Shown piece by piece: positions 46,183 to 55,334 of a DNA stretch of 64,000 nt. The first letter of the stretch is position 1. Each line of letters opens with the position of its first letter. The position numbers were made by a program, and so were the translations under genes. Origin of the DNA: Monoplex corrugatus (Eukaryota; Mollusca; Gastropoda; Littorinimorpha; Ranellidae). The stretch spans positions 73,295,669 through 73,359,668 of the forward strand of contig JAPXFY010000021.1 of NCBI GenBank assembly GCA_030674185.1, in the 5' to 3' direction. The notes under the pieces were generated by a model, which saw only the letters and a list, made by a program, of their open reading frames with translations, was not told the origin of the DNA and did no database searches.

Positions 46183-46790
46183 CTAATGTCTAGATGGGCT
46201 GTCTGCTTGGTCCAAGCAGCGTCGCCTGTGACTGTACAGACCAATGCGAGAGAGGCAGTTTCTGTCGCAGCGGTCGCATGTGTATGCTGATGCTGGTCTG
46301 TTGGCTGTCATCCCTTTTCTGCGAACTCGCTTTTCTGCTGCAGCAGCTGACAGTTTGTCCTCACCAATCCGCAGCTGTTTCTTGAGAGTAGTTCTCCAGC
46401 TGTTGCGGTCGTCTGCGAGGTCCTCCCAGGACTCAGTGTTGATCTCAAGCGCCTTCATGTCACGCTTGCAAACGTCTTTGTATCTCAGCTGTGGGCGGCC
46501 AATGTTTCTCTGCCCTGTGGCAAGCTCACCATAAAGGATGTCTTTTGGGATGCGACCATCTTCCATGCGGCGAACGTGGCCCAACCAGCGCAGCCGACGC
46601 TGTCTCAGCATGGTATGCATGGTTGGGAGGCCAGCGCAGGTTAGGACTTCGGTGTTGGTCACCTTGTCTTGCCAGGAAATGCCAAGTATGCGCCGTAGGC
46701 TTCTCAGGTGGAAGGTATTGAGCCTTTTCTCCTGATGAGCATGCGTGGTCCACGCCTCGCTGCCATACAGCAAGGTGCTGAGGTACACAG
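46183..46790 (-). CDS. LINE C: C-terminal region with zinc-finger-like end
   Basis: Continues the RT protein after a frameshift: STLLYGSEAWTTHAHQEKRL, LRWLGHVRRMEDGRIPKDIL, GRPQLRYKDVCKRDMKAL, then a terminal CDRCDRNCLSRIGLYSHRRRC of C2H2 spacing (C-x2-C...H-x3-4-C/H), presumably nucleic-acid binding. A connecting segment (VWTNPKLTTKTAV) lies in yet another frame at 46837-46790. Belongs to the same protein as 46816-47940. Confidence 0.88.
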
Positions 46791-46815
46791 GCGTAATATA
46801 CAGCCGTCTTTGTGG

Positions 46816-47940
46816 TCAGCTTGGGATTTGTCCACACCCTTTCGGCCTTTGTGTGAGGCGGGCTAGTGTTGTGGCTGCCTTCCCGATCCTCTTGTTGACC
46901 TCTGTGTCAAGGGAGAGGTTATCGGTGATGGTGGACCCAAGATATGTGAATTGATGGATGGCTTCAAGCTCGTAGTCATCAATGGTGATGGCTGGTGGAG
47001 ATGGCGTGTCTTGGCCCAGGACGTTTGTCTTCTTAAGACTGATGGTCAGACCAAAATCTTTGCAGGCCTGGGAGAAGCGGTCCATTAGTGACTGCAAGTC
47101 CCGCTGAGTATGGGTCACAACTGCGGCATCGTCGGCAAATAGCATGTCTCTGATGAGGGCTTCACGGACCTTTGTCCTTGCTCTGAGGCGGGCGAGGTTG
47201 AAGAGCCTGCCATCTGATCTGGTCTGCAGGTGGATCCCTTCTTGCGCTGTGCTGAACGCATACCTCAGGAGGAGAGCGAAGAAGATTCCAAAGAGGGTTG
47301 GGGCCAGGACGCAGCCTTGTTTCACACCGCTGCGTACGTCGAAGGGCTTGGAGAGGTTTCCGTTGAACTGCACCATCCCTTTCATGTTGGAGTGGAAGGA
47401 CTCAATTAAGCTGTGCAGTTTGGGGGGGCAGCCGATTTTTCGGAGAGCACTGAAAAGGCCATCTCTGCTGACTAGGTCAAAGGCCTTGGTGAGGTCAATG
47501 AATGCCACATACAGGGGCATCCGCTGCTCTCTGAACTTCTCCTGGATTTGGCGAAGGGAGAAGACCATGTCTACCGTGGATCTCTCTGCTCGAAAACCAC
47601 ACTGTGATTCCGGGTAGACGCGTTTAGCCAGTTTCTGCAGGCGGATTAGGAGGACCCGAGCATAGACTTTGCCAACAATGCTGAGGAGCGAGATACCTCT
47701 ATAGTTGTCGCTCCTTTCGCCCTTGTTTTTGTACAGGGTGACGATCTTGACGTCCCTCATGTCCTGTGGAACAGCTCCCTCATTCCAACACTGACAGAGA
47801 ACTGCGTGCAAAGGGTGCAGAAGAGAAGTCTTGCAGTGCTTGATGAGGTCTGGGGGAATTCCGTCGTTGCCAGGTGCCTTCCCTGATGCCAGGCTATCAA
47901 TGGCCTTGCTGAGCTTCGTCCGCAGTTGGCTCTGCGTCAA
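46816..47940 (-). CDS. LINE C: reverse transcriptase domain
   Basis: RT in a frame shifted relative to the endonuclease. Motifs in order: SGKAPGNDGIPPDLIK, DNYRGISLLSIVGKVYARVL, ESQCGFRAERSTVDMVFSLR, AFIDLTKAFDLVSRDGL (motif A, catalytic D), SGVKQGCVLAPTLFGIFF, MLFADDAAVV (catalytic FADD intact), DFGLTISLKKT, FTYLGSTI. A frameshift near 46840 ends this frame early. Not the product of a single continuous ORF in this copy, but every RT catalytic block is conserved. Confidence 0.92.
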   Translation of the reverse strand: MTQSQLRTKLSKAIDSLASGKAPGNDGIPPDLIKHCKTSLLHPLHAVLCQCWNEGAVPQDMRDVKIVTLYKNKGERSDNYRGISLLSIVGKVYARVLLIRLQKLAKRVYPESQCGFRAERSTVDMVFSLRQIQEKFREQRMPLYVAFIDLTKAFDLVSRDGLFSALRKIGCPPKLHSLIESFHSNMKGMVQFNGNLSKPFDVRSGVKQGCVLAPTLFGIFFALLLRYAFSTAQEGIHLQTRSDGRLFNLARLRARTKVREALIRDMLFADDAAVVTHTQRDLQSLMDRFSQACKDFGLTISLKKTNVLGQDTPSPPAITIDDYELEAIHQFTYLGSTITDNLSLDTEVNKRIGKAATTLARLTQRPKGCGQIPS

Positions 47941-49360
47941 GTTCTTCCATTACCGGCATGCACTTGATGGCATCGAGGGCTAAGGGGGACACCATGTTCT
48001 GTGTGGAGTAGAGGTCGGAGTAGTGTTCCGCCCATCTTTCCATCTGTTGGCTAGGATTGCTGATTACTTCCCCAGTGGAGGATTTGAGGGGGGCGATCTT
48101 GCTCTGTGTTGGTCCCAGTGCCTTCTTGATGCCATCATACATTCCTCGGATGTTGCCTCTTTCAGCAGCACTCTGTATCTCTTCGCTGAGCTCTGTCCAG
48201 TACTCGTTTGCGCAGCGCCTGGCGTTAAGCTGAACCTTACTTCTGGCAGCCCTGAGGATTTGCAGGTTCTTCTCACTGGGTGACCGCTTATACTTGGTGA
48301 GTGCGGCACGCTTGGCCTCAACAGTGGGAGTCATCTCTGATGATTTGGCCTCAAACCAGTCGTGGGACTTCACAGTTTTCTTCCCAAAGGTGGCCATAGC
48401 AATGCGGTGCATGGTGTCTCGTAGCGTTTCCCATCTCTCGGGGGCAGAGTCTCTGGGCTGCAATGCATCGTATTCTCTCTGAAAGGCCTCTGCGAACTGT
48501 TCTACAAGATCTGGCTGAGACATCTTGCTGACGTCAATGCGAGGGTTCCCTTGTTTCTTTGAGCAGTGGAACTTCTTTGGTTGTAGCCTGATCTTGCAAC
48601 ATACCAGAGAGTGGTCTGTGTCGCAGTCTGCGCTGTGATAAGAGCGAGTGTGGAGAACGTTTTTGATAGCGGCACGTCTTACTAGGATCAAATCCAGTTG
48701 GTGCCAATGTTTTGAGCGGGGATGCCTCCAGGAGACTTTGTGCTGAGGCTTCGTCTTGATGAAGGAGTTGGCGATGCACAGTTCATGGCAGGCGCAAAAC
48801 TCAAGCAGTCGCTGTCCATTCTCATTCATTTTCCCCACTCCAAAGGAACCGAGGCAGAAGGGCCATAAGTCATTGTCTGCACCCACTCTGGCGTTGAAGT
48901 CGCCCAGGAGAACAAGTTGTTCTGTCCTGGGGATGTTCCTTATGGTTGATGCAAGATTTTCGTAGAACTCATCCTTGGTGTCTGGAGAGGCGGACAGAGT
49001 TGGGGCATAAACGCTGATGAGAGTGACATAGCCTTCGGTGGTGTTGAGGCGGAGAGTCAAGAGTCGTTCTGAACCGCCGCTGCCTGGTTCAATCATGTTC
49101 AGCAGGCTGTTCCTTACTGCAAAGCCTACTCCGTGCTCTCTTGGGGCATCATAACTCTTTCCTTGCCAGAAGAAGGTGTAGTCCCTTTCCTTTAGTGTTC
49201 CTGAGTCAGCCAGCCGTGTTTCCTGCAGAGTGGCAATGTCCACATTGAGCCTCTTTAGTTCGCTGTTTATGACGGCGGTTTTTCTGGCGTCGCTGATGTC
49301 TTGCAGATCTTGGGAGAGCCCAGGCATCATTGTTCGGACATTCCAACAGCCCAGTTTCAC
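47897..49360 (-). CDS. LINE C: APE-type endonuclease domain and linker
   Basis: Apurinic-endonuclease-like domain that nicks target DNA to prime reverse transcription. All catalytic blocks are readable: GCWNVRTM (N), LQETR (E), LLGDFNARVG (D and N), and CDTDHSLV (D-H) near residue 245. A linker of about 200 residues follows. The frame runs open to 47897, where EPTADE passes out of frame; the RT frame begins in the overlap (47940). The frame has no ATG upstream of the first block (it opens at a GTG, 49360), so the true start may lie further 5' behind a shift. The domain looks intact. Confidence 0.9.
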   Translation of the reverse strand: MKLGCWNVRTMMPGLSQDLQDISDARKTAVINSELKRLNVDIATLQETRLADSGTLKERDYTFFWQGKSYDAPREHGVGFAVRNSLLNMIEPGSGGSERLLTLRLNTTEGYVTLISVYAPTLSASPDTKDEFYENLASTIRNIPRTEQLVLLGDFNARVGADNDLWPFCLGSFGVGKMNENGQRLLEFCACHELCIANSFIKTKPQHKVSWRHPRSKHWHQLDLILVRRAAIKNVLHTRSYHSADCDTDHSLVCCKIRLQPKKFHCSKKQGNPRIDVSKMSQPDLVEQFAEAFQREYDALQPRDSAPERWETLRDTMHRIAMATFGKKTVKSHDWFEAKSSEMTPTVEAKRAALTKYKRSPSEKNLQILRAARSKVQLNARRCANEYWTELSEEIQSAAERGNIRGMYDGIKKALGPTQSKIAPLKSSTGEVISNPSQQMERWAEHYSDLYSTQNMVSPLALDAIKCMPVMEELDAEPTADEAQQGH

Positions 49361-50140
49361 TGCTGATCCTTTTCCTGATCCGTTTCTTGAATTTGAATTT
49401 TTCTTTTTGTTTGGTGCGGTAATTAACGACCTGCTTGTCAGATTTTCTCCTAATCTTCATGCACCCAATGAAGAAGGCAGGTCGTGGCAGGACAGCACCT
49501 AACTGGCTGGGGGCTGCCCAGCTTAGGCGGGCGGTAGCTGTCCAGTAAGACACGAAGGTCTCTCCCACCGTCAAAAGCAACCCCTGGTGTCAGCTCTACG
49601 CCAGTTGAGCAATGACTTATTACCGGTATCTGTTGCTTCCCGTGTTGTGCCGACTATAGTGTTAGTAGCGAGGCTGGAGTGTCCTCTCCAGGTCGTAGGT
49701 GCAGAGTGTTTGTGGATGAATGGACAGATGTAAGCCTGGGCAGTGTAATATGGAAGACAGGCTGTTGCCCATGCAACTTGTCCCCCCTCTCCACCTCGCT
49801 GATAGATCCAAAGGAACAGCAGGGCTGTTACGTTTTGGTGCCAACGCGGCCGCAGGAGCTGCCGGAAAGTGACAAAGTTTGCCATCCAACCGCCTTAGGG
49901 GCCCCACACCGGATTTACTGTCAGGGTTTACTCCCTTAGCTAGATGGCCGCGGGTAGCTCTCCAGAGCTGGCGCCCTTTGATGGATCTAATTTATTTCCA
50001 CCAGGGTTTCTAGCCACCCTCCTCACCATCCTCCTGAGAGGACTGGTGGGGTTGCTGGTTTAGTCGCCAGCAATTCGACCCTGTGACAGGTAGTACTGGG
50101 TTCCAGGTTACCAGTAGCGGATACATCTATCCGACCTGAC

Positions 50141-51525
50141 ACACACACACTATGACATATAAAAGACAGACAGGACACAAACACACAAAAGCAGCACACC
50201 CACTATGACATATAAAAGACAGACAGGACACAAACACACAAAAGCAGCACACACACTATGACATATAAAAGACAGACAGGAAACAAACACAAAAGCACAC
50301 ACCCACTATGACATAAAAGACAGACAGACACAAACACACAAAAGCAGCACACCACTATGACATATAAAAGACAGACAGGAAACAAACACACAAGCACACA
50401 CCCACTAGACATATAAGACAGACAGGACACAACACACAAAGCACACACACACTAGACATATAAAGACAGACACAAACACACAAAGCAGCACACACACTAT
50501 GACATATAAAAGACAGACACAAACACAAAAGCAGCACACACATTATGACATATAAAAGACAGTCAGGACACAAACACACAAAAGCAGCACACACACTATG
50601 ACATATAAAAGACAAGACACAAACACACAAAAGCAGCACACACATTATGACATATAAAAGACAGTCAGGATACAAACACACAAAAGCAGCACACACACTA
50701 TGACATATAAAAGACAGTCAGGACACAAACACACAAAAGCAGCACACACACTATGACATATAAAAGACAGACAGGACACAAACACACAAAGCAGCACACA
50801 CACTATGACATATAAAAGACAGGACACAAACACACAAAAGCAGCACACACACATTATGACATATAAAAGACAGACAGGACACAAACACACAAAAGCAGCA
50901 CACCCACTATACATATAAAGACAGGACACAAACACACAAAAGCGCACACACACTATGACAAAAGACAGGACACAAACAACAAAAGCAGCACACACACTAT
51001 GACATATAAAAGACAGACAGGACACAAACACACAAAAGCAGCACACACATTATGACATATAAAAGACAGACAGGACACAACACATAAAGCAGCACACACA
51101 CACTATGACATATAAAAGACAGGACACAAACACACAAAAGCAGCCACACATTATGACATATAAAAGACAGGACACAAACACACAAAAGCAGCACACACAT
51201 TATGACATATAAAAGACAGGACACAAACACACAAAAGCAGCACACACACACTATGATATATAAAAGACAGGACACAAACACACAAAAGCAGCACACACAC
51301 TATGATATTAAAAGACAGGACACAAACCACAAAGCAGCACACACATATGACATAAAAAGACAGACAGGACACAAACACACAAAGCAGCACACACATTATG
51401 ACATATAAAAGACAGGACACAAACACACAAAAGCAGCACACACATTATGACATATAAAAGACAGACAGGACACAAAGACACAAAAGCAGCACACACACTA
51501 TGACATATAAAAGACAGTCAGGACA
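50141..51525. repeat. 49/53-bp minisatellite, right block, about 27 copies
   Basis: Same unit as 43328-46130. Units here carry more deletions (missing A, CA or ACA), especially 50280-50460 and 50910-51000. Confidence 0.96.
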
Positions 51526-51850
51526 GACAAGCGCGGTGGTTGAATGGATCAATGTAGGGCTGCAAATCATAAGGTCCTGGTTTCCATCCACCTAGACATC
51601 TCTGCCTGGTGGGTAAAGGATGAAGATTTCTCCCATCTTCCAGGTCAACTTGTGTACACACCTGTTACATAGACCCCTCTCGTGCGTATACGCAGGCAGA
51701 ATGTCATATCAGATTGCTAAAGATCCAGTAAGTCACGTCAGTGACTGGCTTCTGGAAACATGAGAATACTCCATCATGCAAACACACCGAAGATGCAGAC
51801 TGTGCAACAACATAGTGGAATGTGGTCAGCACGCCAAAGGACATGAATTC
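51526..51850 (+). mobile_element. tRNA-derived SINE, plus strand
   Basis: Head GCGCGGTGGTTGAATGG (A-box-like TGGTTGAATGG) and GGTCCTGGTTTCCATCC (degenerate B box), then a body with CCATCTTCCAGGTCAACTTG, CTCGTGCGTATACGCAGGCA and TTGCTAAAGATCCAGTAAG. This body order matches the minus-strand SINE at 2049-2313 and resembles a SINE body known from many molluscs. Its start lies immediately after the minisatellite. Confidence 0.75.
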
Positions 51851-52285
51851 TCTGTATTCAATTTAAAAGTCTGGTTGCGTGTGATGCGCACTGAGTCCAC
51901 ATGTTTTGAGAATAGCACTGGACAAGAAATTTTTATAATATTTATAACAATAATCATTACGACACACACGACTGGAATATATATACATAAAAATATATAT
52001 ATATCCGTTTGGGTGGGGAAAGGCTATGGGAGTAAACCCAGACAGAAAATCCCGCAGCTGCATGCAGCATAAAGGGCATTGCCACAGAGCACTGCTTGTG
52101 GTTTTGGCCATATGCTGCGACTTGCCATCTACTGTTCAGCCGTCAGTGTCTCCCATGAGAACAGCTGTCTTACCTCGTTTTGCTCTGGACTTGTGGAGGC
52201 AAGTGGATAGAGTTGCTGAAGCTCTGCGTCAACAACAGTAACTTACATATGCGCGCGGCACCTAGCGCCAACCCTCCTCACAAAC

Positions 52286-53480
52286 ATGACAGACACACGA
52301 AAACAACGGCCCTCAGTCCCCAGCGGCTCTGGAACCACTGCTGAAGGTAGCATGCAGACAGGGAAAGGAGCAGAGGGTGCTAAGAACCTCAGGGTTCGGA
52401 CAGGCTACCACCAATGGAAACGGACCGCTAAGCCCTTGATTGTTGCTGCTTGGAACGTGCAAACTCTCCTAAATAGAAAAGAGGTCAGCCAACCAGAAAG
52501 AAGAACCGCCTTGGTAACAAAATTGACATTGCTGTCCTCAGCGAGACAAGATTTTAAGACAAGGGTCGATTAAGCGATGTTGGATCAGGATATACTATAT
52601 ACTGGTCAGGTCGCAAAGCAGAAAGGAAGGCAAGTGTTGGCTTCGCAGTAAGGACCCCTCTCGTCTCTCAACTGAAGTCACAGTCCCAGAGCATCAATGA
52701 CAGAATCATGACTATGGGGCTCCCCATATCAGACAATGCATATGCTACTTTGGTAGTGTCTGTGCCCCCACCATGACAAACCAAGATGAAAACAAAGAAG
52801 CTTTCTACCAACAGCTTGATGAAGTTGTACACAGCGTACCTGCAGGTGATAAGTTTGATCATCCTGGGGGATTTTAACGTGAGAATCAGCTGAAATCATA
52901 CAGCATGGGCTGGCATTATTGGTCATCATGGTATCGGTCAAAAGAACTCAAATGGCAAACTTCTGCTTTCACTATGCTCCCAGCACAATCTCTCAATCAC
53001 AAATATATTCTTCCAACAGAACGATGCTTACAAAACCACATGGATGCATCCAAGATCAAAGTACTGGCATTAAATAGATTTTATTATCTGCGGACAACGT
53101 GATCTGCGTGACTTTCATATCACCAGAGCAACGAGAGTCGCCGAACGCTCAACAGACCACCTTCTCCACAAATCAAAGGTGAACCTCCAGGCGCGAAGAA
53201 AAAGAAGGCCCCAGGGCAAGAAACCTCCCCAAAAACTGGATGTTCGGAAAATCAATAACCCTGGCATAACAGTTGCCTTACAGAATGAATGATCAAAGCT
53301 TCCAAAGCAAGTTGCCTTCACCAAAAGAGAGACAGAAGAAAACGGTGCCAAATTAAGAAATGATGTTGACACCACCGCCAAAGAGACAATAGATGTCCTC
53401 AAAAGACGTCACCAGGATTGGTTTGATGACAACGATTCTGAAATTCAATGTCTTCTTGTTGAGAAGTATGCTGCACACAA
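52286..53480 (+). pseudogene. LINE B endonuclease region, broken
   Basis: AAWNVQTLLNRKEVSQPERR (N motif) is open in 52286-52573, then the frame is lost by a deletion around the E motif. Further blocks lie in other frames (ILGDFN-like at about 52857-52880). The GTGTCTGTGCCCCCACC junction and the gap after GGGGATTTTAACGTGAGAAT match lesions in copy 1. Confidence 0.82.
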
Positions 53481-53727
53481 CAACTGACTAGCGGACAAAC
53501 AGTCTGACTCAAAGCGGGACAAGTTCCACTATCTCAGAAGAAAAGTTCAGAAGTGGTTGCGCTCCATGAAGGATGAATGGTGGAAAAGAAGGCAGAGGAG
53601 ATCCAGGGTTATGCTGACTCAAAAAATGCCAAGCTCTTCTACTCCAGCCTCAGGTATATGTTTGGGCCACCACAGAGAAGTGCAGCCCCAATCCGGAACC
53701 TGCAAAGTGAGCTCCTCACTGATAATG

Positions 53728-53794
53728 CGCTTAGATTTGATTTTATCAAGATTTTGTGCTATATAAATATTGTAATTATTATATTGTAATTATT
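53728..53794 (+). mobile_element. 67-bp L2-like tail inserted in LINE B copy 2
   Basis: CGCTTAGATTTGATTTTATC...ATATAAATATTGTAATTATT, flanked by ATAATG at 53722-53727 and 53795-53800. Same site, length and target duplication as in copy 1 (30373-30439). Confidence 0.92.
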
Positions 53795-53904
53795 ATAATG
53801 AGGCAATAAATTAGAGATGGTCAGAACACTTCGAGCAGCTTCTTAACAGGCCTTCATCGACTGACCCCAATGTCAATGAAGAGATCCCAGCAAGACCCCT
53901 ACAT

Positions 53905-54789
53905 ATGCTTGATGACCCACCCATGGAGGATGAGGTGACAGAAACAATTGCACAGTTGCAATGTGGTAAATCAGTAGGCTCTGATGGTATTCTGCCTGAA
54001 GTGTTTAAAGCAGGTGGTCAGTCGTTGATACGGAAGTTTACTGAGTACCTTTGTACGTGCTGGGAAGATGGCTGTTCAGCCCAAGATTTGAAAGATGCCA
54101 GAATAGTGCACCTGTACAAAGACGAAGGTGACAAGTCCAGCTGTGACAACTACCGCGGGATCTCCCTTTTGAGCATTGCAGGCAAGATCCTCTCCAAGGT
54201 CATCTTAAACAGGTTGAATACCCATATTCTTGATGAGACAGTAACAGAAAGCCTGTGTGGTTTTTGCCAGAACAGAGGGACAGTCGACATGATATTTACT
54301 GCAAGACAGATCCAAGAGAAATGTAAGGAACAAAATATGGATCTCTACATCCTCTTTGTCGATCTCACCAAGGCGTTCGACACAGTATCACGCCCAGGAC
54401 TGTGGAACATACTTCCTCGAATAGGAATCTCTCCCAAGATGGTAAAAATAATCAGATGGTTTCACGATGGCATGAACACAAGATTAGTCAAGCAAGGAAG
54501 AGTTCTTGCTTCAACTCTCTTCAGCTTCCTTTTCAGCATGATGCTTCTCTCTGCCGTTAAAGACTCAGATCCAGGCATCCAAATCACATACAGGACAGAT
54601 GGAGGTATCTTCAATACTCAATGCCTGAAGGCAAAGACGAAAGTCACTAAATCACATGTTCGTGACCTCCTGTATGCTGATGACTGCGCTATCGTTGCCC
54701 ACTCGGACGATGACCTTCAAAGACTTACAGATTCTCTGTCTGCGGCCACTAAGTGCTTTGCACTCACAATAAGCATCAAGAAGAATGAA
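53905..54789 (+). pseudogene. LINE B reverse transcriptase domain, first part
   Basis: 295-codon open frame: CGKSVGSDGILPEVFKAGG, DNYRGISLLSIAGKILSKVI, FVDLTKAFDTVSRPGLW (motif A), a shortened primer-grip region (KQGRVLASTLF, where relatives have GVKQGCVLAPTLF), and LLYADDCAIVAHSDDD (catalytic YADD intact). It is cut at ISIKKNE by the Penelope insertion. The upstream endonuclease is broken, so it is not functional. Confidence 0.9.
54783..54789. repeat. target-site duplication GAATGAA (left) of the Penelope-like element
   Basis: GAATGAA here and at 57452-57458; deleting the insert plus one copy restores the LINE B reading frame. Confidence 0.85.
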
Positions 54790-54837
54790 TAATGCTACCA
54801 ATTTTGAAGAACAAGGTCTCCCAACAGTGTAAAAATC

Positions 54838-54890
54838 GCTACTCACAGTTCCGTAGCTTTCGATGGCGTTCTCGCCATCTTCGTCAGCGC
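54838..54890 (-). ncRNA. candidate hammerhead-like RNA fold of the Penelope-like element
   Basis: Minus strand: GCGCTGACGA, then a perfect 7-bp hairpin GATGGCG-AGAA-CGCCATC, then GAAA, then GCTAC pairing with GTAGC 10 bases on. CTGANGA, stem II, GAAA, stem III is the order of a hammerhead ribozyme core, and Penelope-like elements are known to carry hammerheads in their terminal repeats. Against it: one extra A before stem II, and the base after stem III (G) is not the U-H expected at the cleavage site. The relic at 4663-4716 conserves the same pairing with different bases. Confidence 0.45.
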
Positions 54891-54917
54891 TCTAATGCTG
54901 TCTGCGTGAATCTCTAC

Positions 54918-55334
54918 TCAGATCTCGCGAACATGGGATGAACCCAGTTCACGAGATCGAATCAGAGAATGGTACACCGGGGGCAGGGTGTAACGGCCCC
55001 GGTCCCTGTTGAGCGGGGGGTTGGTGGCTGCGATGTAGATGGCCTCCTTGACTCCTCGCTGGAACCACTTATTTTCTCTGTCCAGGATGTTGACATTGTC
55101 CGCACTGAATTGATGTTTTTCGGCGTGTAGGTGAGCTCCTACTGGAGAAGAGTCCCTCTTGTGTTCTGTTAGTCTCTTCTGAAGGGGGCGTTCAGTTTCA
55201 CCGACATAATGTTGGTTACAGTCCTGGCAGTCTATTCTGTATATAATGCCAGCTTTGTCGAGTTTGCTGGTTTTGTCCTTGGGGGTGACCAGCTGGCTGC
55301 GTATGGTGTTGGAAGGTTTGGAATGTACAGCCAC
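54918..55334 (-). CDS. Penelope GIY-YIG endonuclease domain (frame-shifted end of the polyprotein)
   Basis: C-terminal endonuclease of the Penelope polyprotein, which nicks the target. GIIYRIDC then HYVGET gives the GIY-x10-11-YVG signature; RPLQKRLTEHKR supplies the conserved Arg and His, KEAIYIAA the catalytic-type Glu, LNRDRG the Asn. The frame is offset from the RT: in the RT frame the linker reads RKIRKLGWLYIP, in this frame KTGVAVHSKPSNT, so one base is missing in the A run near 55340. No native start exists here; the listed bounds are the open frame. Confidence 0.92.
   Translation of the reverse strand: MAVHSKPSNTIRSQLVTPKDKTSKLDKAGIIYRIDCQDCNQHYVGETERPLQKRLTEHKRDSSPVGAHLHAEKHQFSADNVNILDRENKWFQRGVKEAIYIAATNPPLNRDRGRYTLPPVYHSLIRSRELGSSHVREI

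Larger units (their letters stand above)
46131..50140 (-). mobile_element. LINE family C, nearly full length
   Basis: About 4.0 kb inserted within the 49/53-bp minisatellite. From 5' (50140) to 3' (46131): leader of about 780 bp, APE endonuclease, RT, C-terminal region with a zinc-finger-like end, short 3' UTR ending GGCCAACTACTA. Target duplication cannot be measured because both junctions fall in CA runs. Only about two frameshifts separate it from an intact single ORF of roughly 1,050 codons. Confidence 0.95.

Noticed and set aside
49206..49907. Several open frames in the LINE C leader as an ORF1
   Set aside because: They overlap each other in different phases and show no RNA-binding or coiled-coil pattern; best treated as untranslated leader.
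43328..51525. Cysteine-rich peptides on the minus strand of the 49/53-bp array
   Set aside because: Product of a tandem repeat with shifting frame; no signal of selection on protein.
51526..51600. Possible tRNA gene
   Set aside because: A- and B-box-like motifs are present but no cloverleaf with acceptor stem closes, and the SINE body follows. The heads at 2313 and 22835 fail likewise.
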